Positions 1 through 8,687 are shown, numbered from the stretch's first letter. The stretch: 47,314 nt of DNA from Bacteroidota bacterium (GCA_026391845.1 JAPLDG010000214.1:16019-63332), one strand, 5' to 3'. Numbers and translations are program-made. The notes: generated by a model not told the origin, from the letters alone.

Positions 1-1
1 G

Positions 2-157
2 GGAAACCCCGATTATGCCATTGCATATTTTAACCGAGGACTCGTATTTCTCAACTCCGGGAAAAGAGACCTCGCATGCGCTGACCTTCAGAAGGCTGTA
101 AAACTGGGTTATACAGCTGCTTATCCGATCTTTAAAAAGGAGTGTGAAAACAAGTAA
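2..157 (+). CDS. TPR-repeat protein, C-terminal end only (5' end outside window)
   Basis: An open frame enters from the left edge and stops with TAA at 155-157. The 51 visible residues contain a tetratricopeptide-like helix pair: the stretch AYFNRGLVFLNSGKRDLACA, followed by an Asp-Leu-Gln-Lys-Ala-Val turn and a Leu-Gly-Tyr ending, has the Gly/Ala/Leu spacing typical of TPR units. TPR proteins are interaction scaffolds; nothing more specific can be said from a fragment. It lies directly upstream of the YfhO-like gene on the same strand and may be co-transcribed with it. The N-terminus and total length are unknown. Confidence 0.6.
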   Translation, partial: GNPDYAIAYFNRGLVFLNSGKRDLACADLQKAVKLGYTAAYPIFKKECENK

Positions 158-158
158 T

Positions 159-2633
159 ATGAAGCCAAACTCAACAAATAAGCCATCAACCAAGCCAATA
201 CCAAAGGCACCCGTCACCAAAGCACCCGTTAAAGCGACTCCCAGGCCTTCTTTCCTCGATTCATTCATGGAAAAAAATGGCTTATGGACTACCATAGGAC
301 TGGTTTTGCTGCTGATCATGATCATTTTCCACAAATTTATTTTCGGAAATTCGTTTTATCTTTTTAAAGACATTGGAAGTGATACGCTAAACGGAGTTTT
401 TCCAAATTGGGTTTGTGCTTCAAATTATTTTCGTACCGATGGATTTCCAACCTGGTCCTTTTCGCAAGGTATGGGCCAGAATATTTTATGGCCCACTTTT
501 ATGGATGTCTTTTACAGTATTGTTTATTTCGTTGATCCACATAATATTGCAGGGGCGATTATCTGGATGGAAATTGCAAAACTACTGGTAACAGCCGCTT
601 TGATGTATCATTTTTTTAAACTTTGGAAAATCTCCAATTTTGCTGCGTCAACCGGAACCCTGCTCTATTGTTTCAGCGGGTTTATGATCGTTGGCGGAAG
701 TTGGATACAATTCTCAACAGAAGCAACCTATCTGGCTTTCCTTCTATTCTCATTTGAAAAATTATATCGTCAGGACTCTTGGTATCTGTTTCCAATTGCG
801 GTTGCCTTAATTCCAATCTTTCAACCATTTAACTTGTTTTTTTACGGACTGTTCCTAATCCTCTATTACCTGTTCCGGTTTTTCTCATCAGAGGAAAACA
901 CCTTAAAACAGTTTTGGGTTTTAACAGGGAAAATGGCTGCTTTAAGCTTGCTTGGGGTTTTCATGTCCGGATTTTTAACATTGAGCCCCTTGCAACTAAT
1001 TCTTGACAGCCCAAGGGTTGGAGGCAACTCAACCTATTTCAATAAACTTCTGTCGTTCCCTGTTTTCGGATTTGAAGGAGCATCGTACTATACTACCGCT
1101 GCATTGCGTTTATTTTCCAATGATATTTTAGGGAATGGAAGCAGTTTCAGAGGATGGTACAACTACCTTGAGGCTCCGTTGTTTTACATAGGACTACTGC
1201 CATTGCTATTGGCGCCTCAGGTTTTTATTCATTTGACAAATAGAAAAAGGATCGTCTATTCCATCTTCTTTCTGATATTTTTCATCCCGGTTGTTTTTCC
1301 GTATTTTCGTTATGCATTCTGGCTTTTCACCGGCGATTATTTTCGTGGTTTCTCGTTGTTTTGTTCCCTTCCTCTATTGTTTTTCAGCCTGAGCGCGCTT
1401 GACGGTATTGAGAAATCAAGAAAAATTAATTTGGTTTTGCTGATTGTTACCGCTGTCGTATTGCTTGGAGTTTTATACTTTCCGTATCCTTTTGCTGATC
1501 AGATCATCCAGGAGGGCATTCGTTCAACTATCCGGAATTTTCTGGTTATCTATACGGTTATTCTGGTATTATTCAACATAACCGGATTACAATCTGTCAG
1601 TAAGTATCTTTTACTTTTCTTTCTGCTGATTGAGATCGGATACCTGAACCTTCGCACTGAAGACGAACGTACCACCATGACCAGTATTGAAATGAAACAA
1701 AAGACCGGATATAATGATTTTACGGTGGATGCAGTTTCATACATTCATGGCAATGACAAAGGATTTTTCAGGGTAAACAAGGATTTCACCTCCAATCCGG
1801 CGATTCATTCAAGTTTGAATAATGCAAAAGTTCAGGACTATTACGGCACATCTTCCTATCATAGTTTTAACCAAAAATATTATATCCGGTTTATGGAAGA
1901 AATGGGTATTCTCAAGAAGGGAATTGAAGCGCAGAGCAGATGGGCGGCGGGTTTATTACATGAGCCGTTGCTATTAAACCTTGCCAGCAACAAATACCAT
2001 CTTGCAACAAACCCAAACTCAGTGTCTTTGTATAGAAATTTTGGATATGATTCTGTCGGGGCGTTTGGGAATATTGCCGTATTAAAAAACAAATTTTTTA
2101 TACCTCTTGGATTTACCTATTCACAATACATACCCATAAGTGACTTTTTAAAACTTCCGCGATCCCGAAAAGATCAGATTTTGCAACGTGCATTTGTTGC
2201 GGAAGAGCCATTGGATCCATCGCTTAAAGATTTGCGTGCCATCACGGCTGCAGATACCGTTCCTGTTTACACATACAATCTGTATTTTGACGATATTGCT
2301 GCCCTTAAACGGGACACATTTGCCATTGGTCAATTTAGTCAGAAGCATATCACCGGTAAGATTTCTGTGGATTCGACGAAATTTCTGTTTTTCAGTATCC
2401 CGTATGATAAAGGTTGGAATGCGAAAATAAACGGGAAAAAAGTCGAACCCGTTTTATCCAATCTGGGTTTTATGGGATTTTTGCTTAAACCCGGGCAATA
2501 TGAGGTCGATTTGCAATACACACCTCTGTATTTTAATGCCAGTATTGTTGTCTCTGTCATAGCGATCATGGGTTATCTTATCCTCCTGGTCGTAACAACG
2601 CTGGCCAAGAAGAAAAAGATCGTTAGTCCATGA
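159..2633 (+). CDS. YfhO-family multi-pass membrane protein (putative GT-C type glycosyltransferase)
   Basis: About 824 residues from ATG 159. A GTG at 144 would add five residues and overlap the upstream gene by 14 bases. A basic, proline-rich N-terminus is followed by a first membrane helix (GLWTTIGLVLLLIMIIFHKF), a periplasmic loop with FKDIGSDTLNG, and about a dozen hydrophobic segments up to roughly residue 500. A soluble region follows, then a C-terminal beta unit with PYDKGWNAKING and LLKPGQYEVDLQYTP, and a last helix. That layout is typical of the YfhO family. In Firmicutes, YfhO proteins are thought to act as GT-C enzymes that take a sugar from a polyprenyl-phosphate carrier at the outer membrane face and attach it to a cell-surface polymer, working with a GtrB/CsbB-like enzyme. 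A GtrB-like gene lies two genes downstream. The acceptor here is unknown. The stop overlaps the next start (ATGA). Confidence 0.8.
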   Translation: MKPNSTNKPSTKPIPKAPVTKAPVKATPRPSFLDSFMEKNGLWTTIGLVLLLIMIIFHKFIFGNSFYLFKDIGSDTLNGVFPNWVCASNYFRTDGFPTWSFSQGMGQNILWPTFMDVFYSIVYFVDPHNIAGAIIWMEIAKLLVTAALMYHFFKLWKISNFAASTGTLLYCFSGFMIVGGSWIQFSTEATYLAFLLFSFEKLYRQDSWYLFPIAVALIPIFQPFNLFFYGLFLILYYLFRFFSSEENTLKQFWVLTGKMAALSLLGVFMSGFLTLSPLQLILDSPRVGGNSTYFNKLLSFPVFGFEGASYYTTAALRLFSNDILGNGSSFRGWYNYLEAPLFYIGLLPLLLAPQVFIHLTNRKRIVYSIFFLIFFIPVVFPYFRYAFWLFTGDYFRGFSLFCSLPLLFFSLSALDGIEKSRKINLVLLIVTAVVLLGVLYFPYPFADQIIQEGIRSTIRNFLVIYTVILVLFNITGLQSVSKYLLLFFLLIEIGYLNLRTEDERTTMTSIEMKQKTGYNDFTVDAVSYIHGNDKGFFRVNKDFTSNPAIHSSLNNAKVQDYYGTSSYHSFNQKYYIRFMEEMGILKKGIEAQSRWAAGLLHEPLLLNLASNKYHLATNPNSVSLYRNFGYDSVGAFGNIAVLKNKFFIPLGFTYSQYIPISDFLKLPRSRKDQILQRAFVAEEPLDPSLKDLRAITAADTVPVYTYNLYFDDIAALKRDTFAIGQFSQKHITGKISVDSTKFLFFSIPYDKGWNAKINGKKVEPVLSNLGFMGFLLKPGQYEVDLQYTPLYFNASIVVSVIAIMGYLILLVVTTLAKKKKIVSP

Positions 2634-3460
2634 TTACCGAGCCGCTGGTTAGTATCTGTATTCCTTCGTATAACTCTGAGAAGTACCTCCAGGATACTAT
2701 TTCCAGTGTTCTGAATCAGACCTATCAAAATTTCGAATTATTAATAACCGATGATTGTTCCAGCGATAAAACAGTTGACATCATTCGTAGCCACAATGAT
2801 AACCGGCTAAAATACCATGTCAATGCAACACAATTGGGTGTTGAGGGCAATTGGAATAAGGCGGTATCACTTGCCAGCGGAAAATATATCAAACTGTTGC
2901 ATGCAGATGACATCATTTATCCGGATTGTATTTCGGAGCAGGTGCGTGTTTTTGAAAACGACCTTTCATCAAAGATTGTATTGGTAAGCAGTCATAAAAA
3001 CATTATCAATGAAGACGGAAAGGTTTTATTCATAAAACGCTATCCCGGCAAAACGGGGCATGTCAATGGAATTGAAGCAATAAAAAAGAGCATCCGCTTC
3101 GGTACAAATATTATCGGCGAACCAGGCATTGGCTTGATCAAAGCCGAAGTTTTGGCTAAATCAGGATTGTATTGTGGTAATAATTTGTATATGATCGATT
3201 TTGATCTTTGGAAAAGGATTCTGTTGTATGGGGATATCTTTGTCATCAACAACGTGCTTTTTGGCTTTAGAATTTCAAAAAAATCGATCAGTACAAGTTT
3301 AGGATTTTCTCAATTTACTCAGTTTAAACAATATTTACATATCTTTCCACCTGACAATGCATATGGTATTAATCGGATGGATAAAATCCTAAGCATGATG
3401 ATGGCATATATGTGGGGTTTGGGACGCAACTTGATTTATTTTATCAACTTTAAATTTTAG
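2630..3460 (+). CDS. Family 2 glycosyltransferase
   Basis: 276 residues with a GT-A fold N-terminal half: VSICIPSYNSEKYLQ opens the nucleotide-binding strand, LLITDDCSSDKT gives the first acidic pair, and LLHADDIIYP holds the DxD-like metal and nucleotide-sugar site near residue 93. The C-terminal part lacks clear membrane helices, so this is probably a cytoplasmic or peripheral enzyme that transfers a sugar to a lipid-linked glycan. The start ATG overlaps the YfhO-like stop in an ATGA arrangement, which implies translational coupling. Three bases separate its stop from the next gene. The sugar donor and acceptor cannot be inferred. The whole 144-5039 block looks more AT-rich than, for example, radA; base composition was not computed. 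Confidence 0.82.
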   Translation: MITEPLVSICIPSYNSEKYLQDTISSVLNQTYQNFELLITDDCSSDKTVDIIRSHNDNRLKYHVNATQLGVEGNWNKAVSLASGKYIKLLHADDIIYPDCISEQVRVFENDLSSKIVLVSSHKNIINEDGKVLFIKRYPGKTGHVNGIEAIKKSIRFGTNIIGEPGIGLIKAEVLAKSGLYCGNNLYMIDFDLWKRILLYGDIFVINNVLFGFRISKKSISTSLGFSQFTQFKQYLHIFPPDNAYGINRMDKILSMMMAYMWGLGRNLIYFINFKF

Positions 3461-3463
3461 ATC

Positions 3464-4282
3464 ATGAAAATCTCAGTTATCATTCCAACTTATAATGAGG
3501 AACTTGTAATCACCGAAAGTTACAATCGCTTATCAAAGGTACTTGCTGATAACAAATATTCAGATTATGAGTTGCTGTTTATAAACGATGGCAGCGTTGA
3601 CCGGACGATAGATATACTGAAGGAGATTGCCGGCCGTGACAAGTGTGTCAAAATTCTTGATTTCTCCCGAAATTTCGGTCATCAGGCCGCAGTTACAGCC
3701 GGGTTGAACCAATGCCAGGGAGATATTGCCATAATCATTGATGCAGACCTGCAAGATCCGCCGGAGGTTATTCCTCAGATGATAGAGGTTTTCCGGCAAA
3801 ATCAATGCAATGTTGTTTATGGCGTGCGAAAGGCCAGAAAAGGAGAAAGCATTTTCAAGAAGCTGACAGCCAAAATATTCTATCGTACATTAAATTATTT
3901 ATCCGAAATCAATTTCCCGCTGGACACGGGTGATTTCAGACTGGTTGACCGAAAAATAATCGATGTATTCAAAAGCATGCACGAGAAAAACAAATATATC
4001 CGGGGACTGATCAGCTGGGTGGGATTTAAACAATGCCCGGTGTATTATGAAAGGGATGCACGGTTTGCCGGAGAAACAAAGTATTCGTTTTCAAAAATGC
4101 TCCGTTTTGCATCCATAGGGCTGTTCTATTTTTCAATAAAGCCGTTAAAATTAGCAACATCCATTGGCTTTTTAAGTCTGGCTGCAGGATTTTTACTGGC
4201 ATTATGGTTAATTTTATTTCGGGGGAGTTCAGTTGTTAACCATTGGGGTTCTCGGACAGTATATTGGAAGTCTTTTCGATGA
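3464..4282 (+). CDS. DPM1/GtrB-like polyprenyl-phosphate glycosyltransferase with frameshifted C-terminus
   Basis: 272 residues as read. The N-terminal GT2 domain is complete: SVIIPTYNEE, FINDGSVDRT, DFSRNFGHQAAVTAGL, and the IIDADLQDPPEV metal site near residues 91-102. FAGETKYSFSKMLRFA and one membrane helix follow. These are hallmarks of enzymes that load a sugar onto undecaprenyl or dolichyl phosphate. After Leu-Phe near residue 252 the frame runs into an unrelated 20-residue tail ending WKSFR. The +1 frame from 4221 to 4331 instead encodes the family's expected second helix and tail (GGVQLLTIGVLGQYIG, then DEVKNRPEYII). The break is at a run of five G (4221-4225), and roughly 20 residues of the usual inter-helix segment are also missing. 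This is either a decaying gene or a sequencing error on top of a real deletion. Confidence 0.8.
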   Translation: MKISVIIPTYNEELVITESYNRLSKVLADNKYSDYELLFINDGSVDRTIDILKEIAGRDKCVKILDFSRNFGHQAAVTAGLNQCQGDIAIIIDADLQDPPEVIPQMIEVFRQNQCNVVYGVRKARKGESIFKKLTAKIFYRTLNYLSEINFPLDTGDFRLVDRKIIDVFKSMHEKNKYIRGLISWVGFKQCPVYYERDARFAGETKYSFSKMLRFASIGLFYFSIKPLKLATSIGFLSLAAGFLLALWLILFRGSSVVNHWGSRTVYWKSFR

Positions 4283-4331
4283 AGTAAAGAATCGCCCCGA
4301 ATATATCATTTCTGAAAAAATTAATTTTTAA
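4221..4331 (+). pseudogene. Out-of-frame C-terminal tail of the preceding glycosyltransferase
   Basis: Thirty-six codons in the +1 frame relative to the glycosyltransferase, ending in TAA at 4329-4331. They encode GGVQLLTIGVLGQYIG and then SLFDEVKNRPEYIISEKINF, the conserved second membrane helix and cytosolic tail of DPM1/GtrB-like enzymes. This piece is fused in frame to the catalytic domain in intact homologs. It has no start codon or leader of its own, so it is a remnant rather than a separate gene. Confidence 0.8.
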
Positions 4332-4346
4332 TCCTAATTTACCGTT

Positions 4347-5039
4347 ATGATCGTATATGATAATTTCGAGGTTTTGCACATAAAAAAACCTGTAGATCGA
4401 CTAAATTTTTTTGAAACGAGTTCGGCAAACAAGAATGTTCTGGACTTGGGCAGTTATGATGAAACTGCATATTCTTTAAAGGTGGACATGGGTTACTGGT
4501 TGTTTTCCAGGCTTGAAAATGTTTGCAAATCATTGGTCGGTATAGATATTGCCTTGCCTTCGGATGAACTTTGCTATAAATCTGCCAAAATCATTAAAAT
4601 GGACATTTATGAGCTCAAGCAGAAATTAAATTATTCTGATATTGAACTTATAACAGGAGGTGAATTAATTGAGCACATTCATAATCCTTCCTCTTTTCTG
4701 GCATTCTTTAAAAAGGAATTCCCGTCTCATAACCTGTTGCTCAGTACGCCAAACGGTTTGTCATTTGGCAATACTTTAATGGCCTTGATCAGGAGAGAAG
4801 TTCAGCATCCGGATCACCTGCATGTTTTTACATACAAAATACTCAACACCTTATGTAAGAATGCAGGTTTTACTGAATGGGAGATCATTCCATATCATTT
4901 TTTTGCAACTGAACTAAAGCTTAAAACAAAGAATCGTGTCAAGCGCTCGTTTATTGTCTTGATTGAAAAGTTTATCCGTGGTGTGGAATGGTTATTCCCA
5001 TTATTATCAATGGGTTATCTTGTTAAAATTAAAATTTAA
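4347..5039 (+). CDS. Class I SAM-dependent methyltransferase-like protein
   Basis: 230 residues. The N-terminal third holds a degenerate SAM-binding motif I (NVLDLGSYDETAY, with DLGS in place of the usual GxGxG), followed by an acidic strand end LVGIDIA. The stretch GGELIEHIHNPSSFL matches the post-I/IV region of Methyltransf_11/23 enzymes, whose usual form is GEVIEHL-P, and LLSTPNG follows. The C-terminus is basic and aromatic. It closes the glycan cluster, starting 15 bases after the end of the frameshifted glycosyltransferase tail, so a role in capping or decorating a surface glycan is plausible. That role is inferred only from neighbours. The next gene is convergent, 26 bases away. Confidence 0.65.
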   Translation: MIVYDNFEVLHIKKPVDRLNFFETSSANKNVLDLGSYDETAYSLKVDMGYWLFSRLENVCKSLVGIDIALPSDELCYKSAKIIKMDIYELKQKLNYSDIELITGGELIEHIHNPSSFLAFFKKEFPSHNLLLSTPNGLSFGNTLMALIRREVQHPDHLHVFTYKILNTLCKNAGFTEWEIIPYHFFATELKLKTKNRVKRSFIVLIEKFIRGVEWLFPLLSMGYLVKIKI

Positions 5040-5065
5040 GTTTTATCATTCCGGGTGGTCAGGTT

Positions 5066-6298
5066 TTATACACTCATTTTTTTTAACCGAAATACAACAA
5101 GCAGATAACAAACAACTAAAAACACCCCAATCCCTGAAATCATAAACATCGCTTTTGATCCGATGGAATACCATAGCACACCAGCCAGAGAACTGGCCAG
5201 GAGGGTGAAAATGCTGGCCAGACTGTTGTAAAATCCAATGGCTGTAGCTGTGTCCTTTTTCTGAGCCATGTTTGAGATGAGTGCCTTTGAAATCCCTTCG
5301 GTACAGGCTGCGTATATTCCGTATAGAAAAAAAAGGAGTGCGAATATAGGCACGGAGGAGGTAAATCCCATGGATGTATAGACAATAGCAAACAGAAAAA
5401 GACCAATGATCATCATGGTTTTCAGACCGATGCGGTCGGCAAGAATCCCGACAGGATAGGAAAAGAGGGCATAAATCAGGTTGTAAAAGATATACACTCC
5501 GATCATCATGGAATCGGATAAGTTCTGCTCTTTCAGCGCAAGCAAAAGAAAAGCATCGGAACTGTTGAAAAGGGTAAATCCCAATAAACCGGCCACCAGA
5601 AAGCGGAACCCTGAAGAAGCCCGGGACCAGTATTTGAGGTAGGAAAAGAATCCGATGTTTCCAGGCGAATGGGCAGGCAGATGAGCGGGTGAATTTGCAG
5701 GCTGAACTTGCGGGCCAGGAACCCGGTCCTTTAACAAAAAGGTCAGGCCAATGGCGATAAGCCCCGGGAAAAATGCAATGAAGAACATCCATTGGTACCG
5801 GCCGGGATAAAACCAAAGAAAGATCAAGGCCAGAATCGGGCCGACGGCGGCGCCAATGGTATCGAGGGAGCGGTGAAAGCCAAAAACCTCCCCCTTGTGC
5901 TCAGGCGTAGTTTCATCACTTAACATGGCATCACGAGCGCTGGTGCGGATTCCCTTGCCAAACCGATCGAGGGTGCGGGCAAAGAAAATCCAGACCGGGA
6001 ATATGAACATAGCCATCATGGGTTTGGAGAGCGCGCTCAGGATATAACCTGCCCTGACAAACGGAACACGTTTATATTTGATATCAGAAAGGTGACCGAA
6101 ATAGCCCTTACTCAAACCGGCGGTAGCCTCAGCCACTCCCTCGAGGATACCGATCAGTAAAACTGAAAATCCGATGGACTTCAGGTAAACTGGCATGATG
6201 GGATAAAGCATCTCACTGGCAATATCGGTGAACAGGCTCACAAAAGATACCAGCAGAACTGTTTGGGTAATTATTTTACTTTTCACAAAAGCTCCCAT
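5066..6298 (-). CDS. Major facilitator superfamily transporter
   Basis: 410 residues from ATG 6298. An upstream in-frame start at 6346 would overlap the M1 peptidase gene by 44 bases and adds a non-hydrophobic leader, so the internal Met (GAFVKSKIITQ) is preferred. About twelve membrane helices are visible. FTDIASEMLYPIMPVYL in helix 1 and DRFGKGIRTSARDAML between helices 4 and 5 are characteristic of an MFS branch related to drug exporters. The central cytoplasmic loop, near residues 205-225, contains a low-complexity Pro-Ala-His repeat (SPAHLPAHSPG). The substrate is unknown. The start codon sits in the last unit of an 8-bp tandem repeat that also carries the stop of the upstream peptidase gene, so the two genes are almost certainly one transcript. 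Confidence 0.85.
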   Translation of the reverse strand: MGAFVKSKIITQTVLLVSFVSLFTDIASEMLYPIMPVYLKSIGFSVLLIGILEGVAEATAGLSKGYFGHLSDIKYKRVPFVRAGYILSALSKPMMAMFIFPVWIFFARTLDRFGKGIRTSARDAMLSDETTPEHKGEVFGFHRSLDTIGAAVGPILALIFLWFYPGRYQWMFFIAFFPGLIAIGLTFLLKDRVPGPQVQPANSPAHLPAHSPGNIGFFSYLKYWSRASSGFRFLVAGLLGFTLFNSSDAFLLLALKEQNLSDSMMIGVYIFYNLIYALFSYPVGILADRIGLKTMMIIGLFLFAIVYTSMGFTSSVPIFALLFFLYGIYAACTEGISKALISNMAQKKDTATAIGFYNSLASIFTLLASSLAGVLWYSIGSKAMFMISGIGVFLVVCYLLVVFRLKKMSV

Positions 6299-6321
6299 TT
6301 CTCTATTTCGCTGTTTCGCTG
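6298..6321 (-). repeat. Octamer tandem repeat at the M1 peptidase / MFS junction
   Basis: On the minus strand the sequence reads CAGCGAAA (6321-6314), CAGCGAAA (6313-6306) and a diverged unit TAGAGAAA (6305-6298). The repeat encodes the end of the peptidase (Ser-Glu-Thr-Ala-Lys), supplies its TAG stop (6305-6303), and its last A is the first base of the MFS start codon. Two perfect copies plus one imperfect copy are seen directly; any function is unknown. Confidence 0.75.
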
Positions 6322-8687
6322 TTTTTAAGATATTCCCTGGCCACACCGCTCAGCTTATTATTCCAATGTTTACTGGCAACTTCCGCATATTTTCTCGTTT
6401 CCGTATCAACGTAATTCAGTTTTTTCAACAGGTTAAAAGCATTCATGCGGGTTTCGAATTCATATTGAGGGCTGCAATAGCCGATGAGTTCGGGCAGGTA
6501 TTCCATTTTTCCGCTTTTAAGGGCTACTGAGAGCCACATCATACGGATATTCTTTCCCCGCCAGCCTTCCATATCTCTCGTGAGATCAAGATATTGATCA
6601 ACATGCCCAGGAAAGGAAACACACAACGCTTCTAGGGCGTACTCGACGTTCAGGTAGCTGGAATCAAACAATAATTTCTCCACAGTGCTTTGCAGCAGAT
6701 CAGGTACCGGATTTAGCAACAGAAGGGCGCTTTTCCTAACATTGGCATCTGCATCACGCAAAGCCTCCCTGAATGTCTCGACTGATTCAGGAGAATGATC
6801 AGCAGCAAGCTGCTGCAGGATTTCAGACCGGATCAACCAGAATGTTTCTTTGTGAAATGCAGTAATCAGGAATTGTGATTTTTTGGAGACCGGTTCCGGG
6901 CGTAATGCGACCCAGGCATCGTACCGGTCGATCATGTTAGCTGCCCGCTGTGCCTGGGCAAGTAATTTTTCATAGGGTTGCACAAAGGTCGCCTTTTTCA
7001 GAATTTTCCGGTTGGGGTCAAAGAGCAGAAAGTCAATTGATTTTTTCTGTCTGTTTGGAACAGATACTTCCGTGTATTGTTTTTCAATCCATGTTTTCAT
7101 GTGATCGATATCGCCGTCCTGATAATGAACTTCAAATTCGACAGGCATTTTAAATAACCCGTTCAAATCATTGACTTTCTGCATCTGCCATACTTTAAAC
7201 ATGGTTGAAGGGTTCCCGAGGGAATCAACACAGATGGAATCTCTAACCAGATAGTCTGGTTCTCCCCCCTTCAATATCCACTCTTCAAAAAACCAGTTAT
7301 ATGGTTTTCCGGTTGATTCATACACACAACGCACAAAATCGTTTGTTTCGGAATATCCGAATGCGTATTTATTCAGATACCGGGAGATGGCATCCTGAAA
7401 GCCCTTTTCGCCCATCACATCTCTGAGCATTTCGAGCACCAGCGATCCTTTTTGGTAAACCCGCTGAACACCACCCTGACTCCCGCCTACTGGGTAATCA
7501 TTTTTTTTCGCTGCCTCGAAAACCAGACGCATTTCATCGTTGCGGATGTTCTGAAAATAATCTTCCCCAAAGATGCTTTTCTCGAACATTTTTGCATAAT
7601 AGGTCGCAAAACTCTCCGTAAGCCACACATCCCGGTTGACAAAATGGGCCACACAATTCCCAAACCACTGGTGTGCCAGTTCATGAACATTCACATTTAC
7701 ATAATTCCGTTGCCACCATGACCTTGGAGTGATCTGCATATAATCACCAAAAACAGTGCTGGTGGTCGTTTCCATAGCTCCATACATATAATCGATCACC
7801 GGCGCCTCTCTGTAAAGAGGATAAGGATAACCGAAGTCCAGTTCCTTTTCAAGGAAATCGAACATCAGCTCTGTGTACATATAGGTTGTGCCTACACGAT
7901 CGGGCATATCGGAGTAATACCAGAATTCAAGCGGCAATCCCCGCGAGGTTTTACCAGTTTTATAATTGTAATCGCCGATTACCAATGCTGTTGAGAAAAA
8001 CGGGTGATCCTTTTTCATGGCATAGTGCCAGGTTTTGGTCCCATCAGAATTTTCCGCAACATCCAAACGTTCCCCGTTTGAAAACACCTTGTATCTGCCA
8101 TCAAAAGTGATGAACATGTCAACCGTGATGCGCCCATCCATATAAGGAAGCCAGCCGTTTGGCCGGTGAGCCCATATTTGTTTGCGTTTGCCTGATTCTT
8201 CAGGCTGCCATCCGATGAAATAAATCGGACCGGCCAGGGGGACCGCAGAATAGGTAATGAGCAGGCGGGAGGTTTGTAAGATGCCTTGCTTTGGATTTGA
8301 CGGAAGCAGTGGAATGGAACCGGGATCAATAACCAGATTATTACCGGTTTGATGATATTTCACATTTTGATCATCTATGGTTACAGAAGACACATCGAAA
8401 TCGGGTGCATGGAAAACGATGGAATCAATGTGTTGACGGTTTGGCAGGAAAGTGAATTCGGCCGTTCCGGTCACCCTGTTTTTCACGGGTATGAAACTGA
8501 CATGAGCCGTGAGGTGTTTAATGGTAATAGGTAAATCAGGCGGAATTCCGGCCGGGTCAGCATAAAATGTAATTGTTTTATCCTGAGCAGCCACTCTTTC
8601 CATGTGAAAAAAGATTCCGATAGCAAAAAAAATAATGTAAGGGCAAAAAAATAAATTACGTGTTTCTCTTACAAATAGTGCGCTCAT
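6303..8687 (-). CDS. M1-family zinc aminopeptidase, exported
   Basis: 794 residues. A hydrophobic N-terminal segment (FFCPYIIFFAIGIFF) ending near Val-Ala-Ala-Gln fits a signal peptide, so the enzyme probably acts in the periplasm or outside the cell. The gluzincin site is intact: His335-Glu-Leu-Ala-His339 with Gln-Trp-Phe-Gly-Asn, and the third zinc ligand Glu358 in WLTESFATYY. The substrate N-terminus-binding motif, normally GxMEN, reads Gly303-Ala-Met-Glu-Thr here; the Glu is kept and Asn is replaced. A C-terminal alpha-helical region (about 590-790) has HEAT-like repeats. The expected activity is removal of N-terminal residues from peptides. The last five residues and stop lie in an octamer tandem repeat. 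The gene diverges from the sensor kinase gene. Confidence 0.88.
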   Translation of the reverse strand: MSALFVRETRNLFFCPYIIFFAIGIFFHMERVAAQDKTITFYADPAGIPPDLPITIKHLTAHVSFIPVKNRVTGTAEFTFLPNRQHIDSIVFHAPDFDVSSVTIDDQNVKYHQTGNNLVIDPGSIPLLPSNPKQGILQTSRLLITYSAVPLAGPIYFIGWQPEESGKRKQIWAHRPNGWLPYMDGRITVDMFITFDGRYKVFSNGERLDVAENSDGTKTWHYAMKKDHPFFSTALVIGDYNYKTGKTSRGLPLEFWYYSDMPDRVGTTYMYTELMFDFLEKELDFGYPYPLYREAPVIDYMYGAMETTTSTVFGDYMQITPRSWWQRNYVNVNVHELAHQWFGNCVAHFVNRDVWLTESFATYYAKMFEKSIFGEDYFQNIRNDEMRLVFEAAKKNDYPVGGSQGGVQRVYQKGSLVLEMLRDVMGEKGFQDAISRYLNKYAFGYSETNDFVRCVYESTGKPYNWFFEEWILKGGEPDYLVRDSICVDSLGNPSTMFKVWQMQKVNDLNGLFKMPVEFEVHYQDGDIDHMKTWIEKQYTEVSVPNRQKKSIDFLLFDPNRKILKKATFVQPYEKLLAQAQRAANMIDRYDAWVALRPEPVSKKSQFLITAFHKETFWLIRSEILQQLAADHSPESVETFREALRDADANVRKSALLLLNPVPDLLQSTVEKLLFDSSYLNVEYALEALCVSFPGHVDQYLDLTRDMEGWRGKNIRMMWLSVALKSGKMEYLPELIGYCSPQYEFETRMNAFNLLKKLNYVDTETRKYAEVASKHWNNKLSGVAREYLKNSETAK

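Noticed and set aside
5046..5816. A 256-codon open frame on the minus strand overlapping the MFS gene
   Set aside because: It is a shifted-frame shadow of the MFS gene, with Cys/His/Arg/Phe-rich composition and no domain pattern, while the MFS frame has clear helices and motifs.
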